Below, piece by piece: positions 36,989 to 45,631 of a DNA stretch of 64,000 nt. The first letter of the stretch is position 1; every line of letters starts with the position of its first letter. Below the pieces are notes generated by a model. The model saw only the letters and a list, made by a program, of their open reading frames with translations, had not been told where the DNA came from and did not search any database. The stretch comes from Ruminiclostridium cellobioparum subsp. termitidis CT1112 (lineage in GTDB: Bacteria > Bacillota > Clostridia > Acetivibrionales > DSM-1351), in NCBI RefSeq assembly GCF_000350485.1, contig NZ_AORV01000015.1, positions 62,001-126,000 of the forward strand, read 5' to 3'. The translations under genes and the position numbers were made by a program.

Positions 36989-37876
36989 TCACCCCTTTAC
37001 TGCGCCTACCATTATTCCTTTAACAAAAAATCTTTGAACAAATGGATAGAGGAAAATGATAGGCCCGATAGTTACAATACTGACAGCCATTTTTACTCCT
37101 TCCGAGGGAATCTGATTGACAATCCTCTGGAGTTCGGCACTGTTTGACATCTGGGACTTTATAAATTCCACATTTGTAACCACTATTCTGAGCATCATCT
37201 GCAGAGGTTGTCTATCCTGATCGTTTATCAGCATTAAACCAAGCCACCAGTCATTCCAATAGCCCAGGGCTATAAAAAGTCCAACCGTTGCCAGGGCAGG
37301 CTTCGACAGCGGCAATATTATCCTGAAAAATATTGTCACTTCCCTTGCACCGTCTATTTTGGCAGACTCGTTCAATTCCTCCGGTATTGTTTTCATAAAA
37401 TTTCTCATGAGGAATATATACCAGGCATTGGCCAGATAGGGAACAATCAACGCTATCATTTTGTCGCTCAAATGGAGATATTTCACACACACAATATACC
37501 AGGGCACCATTCCGCCGCTGAACAAAATAGTAAGCAGTGTATATATTGAAACTATGTTTTTATATTTCAGTGATTTCCTTGACAGGCTGTATCCCGCCAT
37601 TGTATTTATCAACAGGCCGAATATGGTCCCTGTAACTGTGACTGTTATGGATATTGCATAGGCATTGACGATTCTGTCAGATGTCATAAACAGAACTTTA
37701 TAGGCCATGAAACTCACATTTCTCGGGAAAAGTCCATAGCCGTATTTTAAAGTATCGGCTTCCTGACTCAGCGAGCCGCTGATTACCATAATAAACGGAA
37801 GCAGACAGAATAAAGCAAATATGAGAGCTGCAGCATAGCAAAACACTTTAAGTAAACTTATTTTTTTTAATGTCAT
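36989..37876 (-). CDS. Carbohydrate ABC permease of importer B (YtcP-like)
   Basis: The 295-residue permease is paralogous to 12803-13687. The EAA loop is ESAKIDGAREVTIFFRIILP and the end is VKGIMVGAVKG. AGGTGGG lies before ATG 37876. It couples a shared ATPase to uptake of the importer B sugar. Confidence 0.88.
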   Translation of the reverse strand: MTLKKISLLKVFCYAAALIFALFCLLPFIMVISGSLSQEADTLKYGYGLFPRNVSFMAYKVLFMTSDRIVNAYAISITVTVTGTIFGLLINTMAGYSLSRKSLKYKNIVSIYTLLTILFSGGMVPWYIVCVKYLHLSDKMIALIVPYLANAWYIFLMRNFMKTIPEELNESAKIDGAREVTIFFRIILPLSKPALATVGLFIALGYWNDWWLGLMLINDQDRQPLQMMLRIVVTNVEFIKSQMSNSAELQRIVNQIPSEGVKMAVSIVTIGPIIFLYPFVQRFFVKGIMVGAVKG

Positions 37877-37894
37877 TTTTCAAATCCCACCTTT

Positions 37895-38866
37895 TTAAAA
37901 TAATGCCGAATCCTTATCTGCTTTTCTGGCAGCCATATTGCTTAAAACAACCAGGACAAAAGAGAGCACCGATTGTACAAAACCCGCCGCCGATGCCATA
38001 CCGATGTCTGAAGAAACTCTGAGGCTCCTGTAAACAAAAGTATCTATAACATCTGTGGTTGAATATAAGGTTGCGGCATCACCGACCACAGAAAAAAACA
38101 TTCCGAAATCCGCATTAAAAATTCTGCCTATAGCCAGCAGGGTTAACACGATTACTGTCGGTCTCAGCAGGGGCAGGCTGATGAACCTGATTTGCTGCCA
38201 TCTGGAAGCACCGTCTATTTCGGCAGCTTCATAATATGAGGAATCTATTCCCGATAACGTGGCCAGATATACAATAGTCCCATATCCCGTCAGTTTCCAC
38301 CTGTTGATCAGTACCAATATTATTGGCCAGATGGATGCATTTGTTATGAAATCTATTTTGGGCAGTCCCAATACCGAAAGAAAATTATTCAGCGCTGCAT
38401 GATCCGAAGTAAGTATATTGTATGTAAAAACTCCCACAACGATCCACGACACAAAATAGGGCAGAAAAGTAAGTGTTTGCGTTATCTTTTTAAATATTTT
38501 CGAATTGATTTCATTAAATATCAAAGCAAATCCCACTTCAAATACCAGCCCCACCGAGATGAAAAGTGCATTCAGCAGTACGGTATTTCTTATTGCCCTT
38601 ATTCCATATTCGGAGCCGAACAAGAACAGGAAATTATTGAATACAGGTTTTGTCCAGGGGCTGTGGAATATTCCCATTTCAAAGTTGAATTCCTTAAAAG
38701 CGAGCACAAGTCCAAAGAGCGGCATATAGCAAAAGAGGAAAAGCAGTACAACTGCGGGGACCAGCATCATATACAGGGCCTTGTTGACATATAATTCCTT
38801 TAAAACACCCAATAAACCTGTCGAAGCAACAGCTACTCCTCTATTACGTGATAAATTATTTTGCAT
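37895..38866 (-). CDS. Sugar ABC permease of importer B (LplB-like)
   Basis: This 323-residue first permease of importer B is paralogous to 13702-14661. The EAA loop is YEAAEIDGASRWQQIRFI. The ribosome site AAGGGG is about 14 bases from ATG 38866, longer than usual, so an alternative start is possible. The shared promoter motif lies about 100 bases upstream. Confidence 0.87.
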   Translation of the reverse strand: MQNNLSRNRGVAVASTGLLGVLKELYVNKALYMMLVPAVVLLFLFCYMPLFGLVLAFKEFNFEMGIFHSPWTKPVFNNFLFLFGSEYGIRAIRNTVLLNALFISVGLVFEVGFALIFNEINSKIFKKITQTLTFLPYFVSWIVVGVFTYNILTSDHAALNNFLSVLGLPKIDFITNASIWPIILVLINRWKLTGYGTIVYLATLSGIDSSYYEAAEIDGASRWQQIRFISLPLLRPTVIVLTLLAIGRIFNADFGMFFSVVGDAATLYSTTDVIDTFVYRSLRVSSDIGMASAAGFVQSVLSFVLVVLSNMAARKADKDSALF

Positions 38867-38962
38867 CGGATTTTATTTATCCCCTTCCATAAATTTTTAA
38901 AACACAGCCTTATAAGTTAAGCCGGATATGTGTGCAAACAAACTCAGTTTAACTTGCATCTA

Positions 38963-38993
38963 TACTTTAACCCCTTGCAGCCTTATAATATAG
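38963..38993 (-). promoter_or_regulatory. Promoter motif shared with GH38 gene (copy 2)
   Basis: This 31-base stretch matches 20651-20681 at 27 positions. On the minus strand it reads ACTATATTATAA, then GCAA and GGGTTAAAGTA. It lies upstream of the first importer B permease in the 334-base divergent gap to the AraC/Cache regulator. Nothing else in that gap (38867-39200) was recognised. Confidence 0.6.
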
Positions 38994-39200
38994 TCAATAT
39001 TTTCGATTTTTAATTTGTTTTTTCACTAATGCCCACTATGAATTCAGGATATTTAGTATGATTATTCCTTATTTGACCCATAACCACTTCCGGCTACTTG
39101 TTGTGACAGTAACTTTATTTTATACTTGAAATAGAAATTTATTTTTGACCTTCATTTTACTTCCGCTTTTTTAATCAAAATATATCCGGAGAAGAATTTT

Positions 39201-41558
39201 ATGATTCATATAAGAAATTTATTTTTAAAAGGCCTGTCTAAAAATGCTTACTACAAAAAACAATACTTTGTAAGGCTGCTTATAACTTTTACTGTTCTGT
39301 CCTTTGTGATTGTTATATCCACCACCTCGGTATTTACCGGCATGTATATAAAAAATGTCAGTAATCAGCTGTATGTGGACTATAATTACAGTCTTTCCAG
39401 ACTGGCAAATGAATTTGATAATATTTTCATACAACTGACCCAGGAATCCGTGAGCTTAAAGCAGAATTCAGATATAAACAATTATCTCTACGGCATTGAT
39501 AAAGACTATGATTCAATAAGCAGAGCAGATATTTTTCTCAGCACCATGAAAAATCTCAATAATTATCTGGATTCGATTATTTTGTATAACAGGTCCAGCG
39601 ATTTTGTAATATCTTCAGGTATTCTTCTTCTGCCCAACAGATTGAATGTTGATATCAACACCTTAACCAAAGGTCAATTTGCAAAATTTAACACAAAAAG
39701 CGATTTAAATATGGTATCATCCTTGATGAATCCCGATGTCCTTAAAAACAAGAAGCCTTTAAAAACAGTATCACTTATTTTTTCGGACAATTTTGACGGT
39801 GATTCCCTTAATAACGGAATTATAATGACCATCGACCCTATTGAAATCAATAAAAAATTAATGGAAAACTATGACGGTATTACATTGATAACCGACGATA
39901 AAGGAAATATTGTATTTTATCCTTATAATTATGAAGTAGAAGACAATATCAGCAGCCAGGAGTATTTTAAAAAGATAGTAACTTCTGAGGACACAAAAAA
40001 CTACTTTACAATGAAGGTAGACAATGATGATAAAATTATAACCTACACTAAAAGTTACAAAACCGGATTTAATATTATTAATATGCGGTCACTGTCGGGG
40101 TACTCCGATATTCTGAGGGCCCAGTGGATTTCAATAGCGGTTATCGGTTTTATAATAATACTGTTTTTCAGTATTGCCAGCTATTTTTTATCAAGAAAGA
40201 TGTATAATCCCATCAGGTCGGTGACAGAGCTGTTTTCTCATTCAGGCTTTATTTCAGCCGGTAATTGTAAAAATGAAATGGATTTGATCTCAAATGTATA
40301 TCATAATGCCATTAACCGTTTAAATGAAATTGAGGTTAAGTCCAGGGACAACTGCGGCAGATTGAAGGAAGAATTTTTAAAAATTGTATTAAAATCCTGT
40401 GTGATACCGGATTCCATTAAAAATGAAATGAAAGATTATGATTTTAATGTGGAGTTTTCAAATCTCATACATGTTTGTATTGTCATCGACAACCGGAATA
40501 CCATTGATGATGAGGAGATGTTTATACTGGAAACAACTCTCTGCAAGACCATCCCGGAATTATTACTGTCGGATTTCAATATGGAAATTGTAAATTTCAT
40601 GAATGGAGAAATCGCCTTACTGCTCAATTTCAAAAATAATACCAATAACAGCTTTGAAACCCTGGTAAATAATATGGATAAACTCCGCAATATTTGCAGG
40701 GAAACTCTGAAGATTACTTTGACAATAGGAATAGGAGGTGCCGTAAACAGCCTTGAGGAGTGTTTCAAAGCCTACAAAAAAGCCGATGAGATGACCAGGC
40801 ACAGATTTGTTCTGGGCTTTGATAAGACAATCTACGACAAGTATCTTGATGAGGTACTCACCTCAAACATAAGATATCCTGTTGAACTGGAGGATCAGAT
40901 AATTTCGGCAATAAAGCTCAACAGAAAAGATCTGTTTGAAGCACATATCAAGGATTTGACAGCCCTGTTATGTTTTTATCCCTACTCGGAAACCGTAACT
41001 TTTTTATTGCAGATCATTACAGCCTGTCTAAAAACCTTCAACCAGGTCTCAATTCAGGATAACCAGAAATACAGCATAAGATTGGATGAATTCAGCAATA
41101 TATTATCTAAATTTCAGACAGTTAACCAGGCCGGGGAATGGCTGCTCACGGTATTCGAAAATTATCAGCAAATGATTGTGGGCATTATGCAGCTGAAATC
41201 CAATAAGCACTTTGACCAGATACTCAAGGCACAGGAATATATAAAGAATAACTATACCGATATCAACCTGTCGGCCGACTCCATATCCGAAGTTATCGGT
41301 TATTCCCCCTATTATTTTACAAAAGTTTTCAAGGATATAACCGGTATGAATGTTAATGACTACATCCGGCAGATTCGAATTGACAATGTAAAGCAGCTGC
41401 TGAGCAATACCGATTATAAGATTAACCAGATTGCCGGAATGACCGGTTTCACCAATGCCAGTCATTTTTTTGCCGTATTTAAAAAGGATGTGGGGCTGAC
41501 TCCTCTGGCATATAGAGAATATGCCCTTGAGAATAAAAAAAGTATTAACTTTTCATAA
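39201..41558 (+). CDS. Membrane AraC-family regulator with extracellular Cache-like sensor (importer B)
   Basis: The 785-residue protein is a paralogue of 15025-17346 with the same order: membrane helix (about 28-50), extracellular sensor, second helix (about 312-335), long linker and C-terminal AraC helix-turn-helix pair (ISEVIGYSPYYFTKVFK, IAGMTGFTNASHFFAVFK). GGAG precedes ATG 39201. It is divergent from importer B and is its likely activator. A short TATCAGC/GCTGATA hairpin follows at 41572-41588 but lacks a T run. Confidence 0.85.
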   Translation: MIHIRNLFLKGLSKNAYYKKQYFVRLLITFTVLSFVIVISTTSVFTGMYIKNVSNQLYVDYNYSLSRLANEFDNIFIQLTQESVSLKQNSDINNYLYGIDKDYDSISRADIFLSTMKNLNNYLDSIILYNRSSDFVISSGILLLPNRLNVDINTLTKGQFAKFNTKSDLNMVSSLMNPDVLKNKKPLKTVSLIFSDNFDGDSLNNGIIMTIDPIEINKKLMENYDGITLITDDKGNIVFYPYNYEVEDNISSQEYFKKIVTSEDTKNYFTMKVDNDDKIITYTKSYKTGFNIINMRSLSGYSDILRAQWISIAVIGFIIILFFSIASYFLSRKMYNPIRSVTELFSHSGFISAGNCKNEMDLISNVYHNAINRLNEIEVKSRDNCGRLKEEFLKIVLKSCVIPDSIKNEMKDYDFNVEFSNLIHVCIVIDNRNTIDDEEMFILETTLCKTIPELLLSDFNMEIVNFMNGEIALLLNFKNNTNNSFETLVNNMDKLRNICRETLKITLTIGIGGAVNSLEECFKAYKKADEMTRHRFVLGFDKTIYDKYLDEVLTSNIRYPVELEDQIISAIKLNRKDLFEAHIKDLTALLCFYPYSETVTFLLQIITACLKTFNQVSIQDNQKYSIRLDEFSNILSKFQTVNQAGEWLLTVFENYQQMIVGIMQLKSNKHFDQILKAQEYIKNNYTDINLSADSISEVIGYSPYYFTKVFKDITGMNVNDYIRQIRIDNVKQLLSNTDYKINQIAGMTGFTNASHFFAVFKKDVGLTPLAYREYALENKKSINFS

Positions 41559-41658
41559 ATGTTATTTATATTATCAGCATAGCTGATATATCAGAAAAAA
41601 ATGAAAAATGGAATATTTTGTTTCACTCCTTAATACTATATACCAATAGGTTGTACAA

Positions 41659-41676
41659 ATAACCTGCTGCGGTTAT
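41659..41676. promoter_or_regulatory. Inverted repeat before the unknown membrane gene
   Basis: ATAACC (41659-41664) and GGTTAT (41671-41676) form a perfect inverted repeat around TGCTGC, 45 bases upstream of ATG 41722. It could be an operator or a small RNA hairpin; no firm promoter was found beside it. Confidence 0.25.
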
Positions 41677-41721
41677 GGCAACCAATACTATTAAATATAT
41701 TTGGTATTAGGGAGGTAAGCT

Positions 41722-42543
41722 ATGGACAGTATAAAAAAATTTCTTGCGGGCTTCTTGAATAAAATAGCTTATGAGGCACTAAGGTATCAGCTGGCAATCT
41801 GTCTGGCCGGAATTACCGGTGTTATAACACATGCCTATGCCACTAATAACAAATATCTGCTTCCTTATACGATAATTCTGTCCCTGTCTGCCGCATTAGG
41901 CATAGGCTTTTTCTGCATTTATATATTCCGGCTGCATAATCCCGTATATAAAATTTATTTAAAAACCGATTTTAAATACGTAATACTAAAAAAGTACTGT
42001 ACTTATCAATATAAAAGTTATACAACCATGGAGTATAAAAAGAGAATCAAACTCAAAGTAACCGGAAAAAATATTGACAGGTATTATGATAAATACAATT
42101 GGACCGGTTACGGAAAAGTCAGCATTACAAGCAACGTGAAAGACCATAAGATTTTAATGACTGCAAAGAGAGATGCTTTTCAGCAGCTTGAGGTTTATTT
42201 CAGCAAGAGCTATAAGAAAGGTGACATAATAGAATTTTGTCTTACCTATATGTTTGAAGATGTGGAAAACAAGGCCATACCCATACTCTCAACCACAATT
42301 GTGGAACCTACAAGCGATTTAAACCTGAAGGTTATACTTCCCAAAACATTCGGGATTACCAAGGCATCCTTCGAAGCTTTTCCCTGTATAGACAGCCGGC
42401 TGCCCCTGGTTAGCGGAGAGCTGTTTTTTGATGACAGCACCGTTGAAGATAATACGACAACAGCTGTCGAATGGTCGGTCCCGGAGCCTTTAATGCTGTT
42501 GGTCTATTCAATCAAATGGGATATGCCAAAAAATGATTTATAA
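41722..42543 (+). CDS. Unknown membrane protein
   Basis: I do not recognise this 273-residue protein. Two membrane helices are visible at about 22-40 (LAICLAGITGVITHAYA) and 47-70 (YTIILSLSAALGIGFFCIY). The remaining 200 residues are rich in beta strands with many Lys, Tyr and Thr and no obvious catalytic motif. GGGAGG lies before ATG 41722. It is alone between a regulator gene and a convergent hydrolase gene. Codon use is like its neighbours. Confidence 0.7.
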   Translation: MDSIKKFLAGFLNKIAYEALRYQLAICLAGITGVITHAYATNNKYLLPYTIILSLSAALGIGFFCIYIFRLHNPVYKIYLKTDFKYVILKKYCTYQYKSYTTMEYKKRIKLKVTGKNIDRYYDKYNWTGYGKVSITSNVKDHKILMTAKRDAFQQLEVYFSKSYKKGDIIEFCLTYMFEDVENKAIPILSTTIVEPTSDLNLKVILPKTFGITKASFEAFPCIDSRLPLVSGELFFDDSTVEDNTTTAVEWSVPEPLMLLVYSIKWDMPKNDL

Positions 42544-42586
42544 TTAAAAAAGCACTTATAATGTAACGAATATTGGGGAAAGATTA

Positions 42587-42704
42587 TATAATGTACTAAA
42601 GCAAAAATTTTGCTAGAAACGAAGGGTGAGATTATGAACGATTAGTATTCGAAATCCATAAAAATCCAGAAGAGTTTTATAAAATAAAACTTTCTGGATT
42701 TTTA
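42587..42704 (+). other. Promoter-like -10, three-codon frame and terminator: possible small RNA
   Basis: A perfect TATAAT (42587-42592) is followed by the palindrome GCAAAAATTTTGC (42601-42613). A strong ribosome site AAGGGTGAG (42622-42630) precedes a start and stop three codons apart (ATG AAC GAT TAG, 42634-42645). A terminator hairpin then follows at 42662-42704. The arrangement fits a transcript of about 100 bases: either a small RNA or the stump of a deleted gene. Confidence 0.35.
42662..42704. terminator. Bidirectional terminator
   Basis: AAATCCAGAA-AGTTTTAT pairs with ATAAAACT-TTCTGGATTT, followed by a T run rightward. On the minus strand it also serves the alpha/beta hydrolase gene, whose stop codon begins at 42718. 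Confidence 0.8.
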
Positions 42705-42717
42705 ACTTATTTTTAAT

Positions 42718-43530
42718 TTATTCTTCAATGAATTTTACCAGTTCATCATTGAATTTGTCGCGCTCATCATAGAAAGTCGCATGGCCGCTATACCTGAAGG
42801 GTAATAATCTAGAGTTTTTAATGCCTTGTTTTTGTATTTCTCCCAGCTGGAAGGGTACAACCCTGTCATGGATGCCATGAATGATCAAAGTCGGAACATT
42901 TATTGTCTCCAGGTCATAAAACAGCACTTCGTTCAGCCAGGTATTGGCTATAGCTGCCGTAGACCAGCTGGCCGCCTGCAGGCCCATCTGGAAGAACCAT
43001 TCCGAAAGTGCCCCGGTTATACGCTGGTAAAAAAATATATCCCCGAAATCCTGAAGCATCTTTGGCCTGTCATTGTAGGTTCCTTTAATGATTTGAAGAA
43101 CTACGTCCTTTTCTATTCCGTATGGAAAATTCTGCCGCTTTACAAGACTGGGGGCTGCCGCATCAAACAGTGCAAGCTTGGTTACTCCATGTCCATTATG
43201 ACGGGCCATGTATCTTATTGCAATGGCTCCTCCGGTGGAATGTCCCCCCAGTGTGAAGTTTTGTAATCCCAGTGCGTCAACCACACCTTTGACATCATCA
43301 GCCAGCGTGTTATAATCATATCCGCTCCAGGGCTTATCCGAGAAGCCAAAGCCTCTTGTATCTATACCGATGCATCTGAAGCCCAGCTTTGGGAGCTGGT
43401 TGAACTGGTATTCAAACAGTCTGTTGCTTCCCGGCCAGCCGTGCAAAAACAGGATTGTCTTATTCCCCGCAGGGTTAAGGTCTTCAACATAGATCTTTAC
43501 ATTTGTATCAACAGTAACATAGTATCCCAC
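42718..43530 (-). CDS. Alpha/beta hydrolase (chloroperoxidase/epoxide hydrolase-like)
   Basis: This is a 270-residue cytoplasmic alpha/beta-fold hydrolase. The nucleophile elbow is GGHSTGG. The acid is likely in IHGIHDRVVP and the histidine in SGHATFYDE. An HGWPGS oxyanion motif lies near residue 30. Relatives are annotated as non-haem chloroperoxidases or esterases; the substrate is unknown. It is the last gene of the minus-strand block, 78 bases after the TIM-barrel gene, and may not belong to the sugar operon. Confidence 0.82.
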   Translation of the reverse strand: MGYYVTVDTNVKIYVEDLNPAGNKTILFLHGWPGSNRLFEYQFNQLPKLGFRCIGIDTRGFGFSDKPWSGYDYNTLADDVKGVVDALGLQNFTLGGHSTGGAIAIRYMARHNGHGVTKLALFDAAAPSLVKRQNFPYGIEKDVVLQIIKGTYNDRPKMLQDFGDIFFYQRITGALSEWFFQMGLQAASWSTAAIANTWLNEVLFYDLETINVPTLIIHGIHDRVVPFQLGEIQKQGIKNSRLLPFRYSGHATFYDERDKFNDELVKFIEE

Positions 43531-43608
43531 AAATACCTCCTGTACAAAAACTCATTCATTGCATGAATTTATTATCTCAAGTATATAATTATGAATACTA
43601 TAGTTGAT

Positions 43609-44427
43609 TTATAACTGTTTATACGCATTCTTCAATAATAAAGCATCCTTCTCCACCACCGGCCCTTCCGAAATCACACAGCCTTTGACCTTGAAATCCT
43701 TTAAGGCTTTCAGGCAGTCCACATAGTTAAAGTCACTTTCAAACAGACGTATATGATTCCTCTCGCCCTTTTCATTGTATTGTATGCCCCCCATATGGAT
43801 GTGGAGATCGTCCAGTGCGTCTCTGCCAAGCTGATCCAGAATGTTTTGTAAAATTCCGGCAAAATCATTGTAATTTTTCAGGCATCCGTTTCCCCTGGCA
43901 TGAATGTGTGAGAAATCGATGCATAATTTGCAGGTCCTCACTTCCTTGCATAGGCCGATCAATTCCTCAAGCGTGCCAAACTGCGTTCCCTTCCCGGTGG
44001 TTTCAAGCCTGTAGTCTATTCCTTTGTATGGAAGTTTCGACAGGTTTTCCTTTATGGTATTGAATGTCTCCTCTTTCGAATCATTCAAATAATAGCCGGG
44101 ATGGAAGACCAGACTTCTCCCCTCAACCTTTGCCAGGCCCTCCATGGCATTTTTTATCCTTTCCAGGGACTGCTCCTGCTTTTCTTTTTCATCTGCATTT
44201 AAATTTATATAATGTGATGCATGTGCCGACAAATAAAAATTATTTTCCAGTTTAGCCCTTAAGATACTCTCCTTATTGTTATCCGTTACATTGACATTTC
44301 TCACAAAAAGAAGTTCCATGGCATCCAGACCTATTGACTCTAAAAAATAAATTCCGACGGCGTAACTCATGTTCCTTAACCCGCTGTATATCGGCAAACC
44401 TGATATTCCAAACAATAATTTATCCAT
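43609..44427 (-). CDS. Endonuclease IV-like TIM-barrel protein
   Basis: This 272-residue TIM barrel resembles deoxyribonuclease IV (Nfo). Metal ligands fit HPGYYL, ETTGKGTQFG, CIDFSHIHARG and LHIHMGG. Nfo enzymes cut DNA at abasic sites, but the same fold includes sugar isomerases, so function is not certain. I set the start at ATG 44427 (MDKLLFGISGLP), where family members begin; no strong ribosome site is visible. A longer frame to 44535 adds an unlike extension. It follows a sugar isomerase-type gene on the same strand. Confidence 0.72.
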   Translation of the reverse strand: MDKLLFGISGLPIYSGLRNMSYAVGIYFLESIGLDAMELLFVRNVNVTDNNKESILRAKLENNFYLSAHASHYINLNADEKEKQEQSLERIKNAMEGLAKVEGRSLVFHPGYYLNDSKEETFNTIKENLSKLPYKGIDYRLETTGKGTQFGTLEELIGLCKEVRTCKLCIDFSHIHARGNGCLKNYNDFAGILQNILDQLGRDALDDLHIHMGGIQYNEKGERNHIRLFESDFNYVDCLKALKDFKVKGCVISEGPVVEKDALLLKNAYKQL

Positions 44428-44581
44428 ATTAATTATCCATGTACTTTTGATTAACTGCATAAAAAACATACCATAGATTATTGTATCTATATTGCCGGTT
44501 AATATTACAGCTGCCTGAGAATACCAAAAATTCAAAAAAGTATCCCCAAATAAACAAATTTAGCTTTTTTATTCCTGCCAA

Positions 44582-45571
44582 TCAGTCATTTTTTAACGCG
44601 TCATCGAAAGCCACTGTGGACGGGCTGAAGTTAATGTTTTTAACAAAGCTGCAGGCCTCAGTCGCACCAAATATCCTGTCCATACCGCTGTCCTCCCATT
44701 CGACGGACAGCGGGCCCTGATAACCGGCGCCGTTTAGAACACGTATTATCTTGTCAAAATCAACATCTCCATGTCCCAGGGAAACAAAGTTCCAGCCCCT
44801 TCTCATATCACCGAAGGTCAGATGTGAACCGAGTATTCCGCTTCTTCCGTCCAGATTCACCGAAGTATCCTTCATATGTACATGATATACCCTGTCAATG
44901 AAGTCACTTAAGAAAATTGTGGGATTTACGCCCTGCCAGATGAGATGGCTGGGATCAAAGTTGATCCCCAGTGTGGGCCTGTAATTGAAAGCTTTTAAGA
45001 GCCTTTCGGTGGTATAATAATCAAAGGCTATTTCTGTGGGGTGCACCTCAAGGGCAAATTTTACGCCACACTCATCAAAGACGTCAAAAATGGGTGTCCA
45101 GAGCTCCACCTGCTCGGTATATGCATCGGCTATCATTTGTTCACTGGTCTGCGGGAAGGAATACCAGTACTTCCATACCGCCGAACCCATAAAGCCGGTG
45201 ACAACATCACAGCCCATAGCTTTTGCAGCCCTGGCAGTATATTTCATCTCCTCAATGGCCCATGCTCTTATTTTTTCAGGCTGTCCTGCAAATTCCGCCG
45301 GAGCAAAGCCGTCAAGCCTCGGATCCCATAAATCACCTACACACTGTCCCGTTAAATGTGCTCCCAGTGCCTTGCAGATCAAACCATGCTTTTTGAGGGT
45401 CTCCTTTATTTCCTTTACATAACCTTCGTCACTTGCTGCCCTGCGGCAATTTATCTGTCCCCAGGTGGCTAGTTCCAAACCGTCATAGCCCATTTCCCTT
45501 GCCGTTCTGCACATCTCTTCCAGTGGCAGGTCGGCCCACTGTCCTGTAAATAATGTTACCGGTCGTCCCAT
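44582..45571 (-). CDS. Sugar isomerase/epimerase-like TIM-barrel protein (IolE/IolI-like)
   Basis: The 329-residue AP-endonuclease-2-fold protein is typical of sugar phosphate isomerases/epimerases. The divalent-metal ligands fit FALEVHPTEI, INFDPSHLIWQG, VYHVHMKD and LSVEWEDSG. AAGGAGG precedes ATG 45571. It lies directly downstream of a Gfo/Idh/MocA dehydrogenase, a pairing known from inositol and 3-keto-glycoside catabolism. The exact substrate is unknown. Confidence 0.83.
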   Translation of the reverse strand: MGRPVTLFTGQWADLPLEEMCRTAREMGYDGLELATWGQINCRRAASDEGYVKEIKETLKKHGLICKALGAHLTGQCVGDLWDPRLDGFAPAEFAGQPEKIRAWAIEEMKYTARAAKAMGCDVVTGFMGSAVWKYWYSFPQTSEQMIADAYTEQVELWTPIFDVFDECGVKFALEVHPTEIAFDYYTTERLLKAFNYRPTLGINFDPSHLIWQGVNPTIFLSDFIDRVYHVHMKDTSVNLDGRSGILGSHLTFGDMRRGWNFVSLGHGDVDFDKIIRVLNGAGYQGPLSVEWEDSGMDRIFGATEACSFVKNINFSPSTVAFDDALKND

Positions 45572-45631
45572 TACAAGTCCTCCTTATAAATAAAATTTTT
45601 ATAGTTGATTGCCAATACATTGTTGATAGTT

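Noticed and set aside
41572-41588. TATCAGC/GCTGATA hairpin as terminator of the importer B regulator
   Set aside because: The stem is only seven pairs and A/T-rich and no T run follows.
43609-44427. Firm call of nfo (DNA repair)
   Set aside because: The fold and metal motifs fit, but the gene lies behind sugar catabolism genes and the fold is shared with sugar isomerases, so I left the symbol blank.
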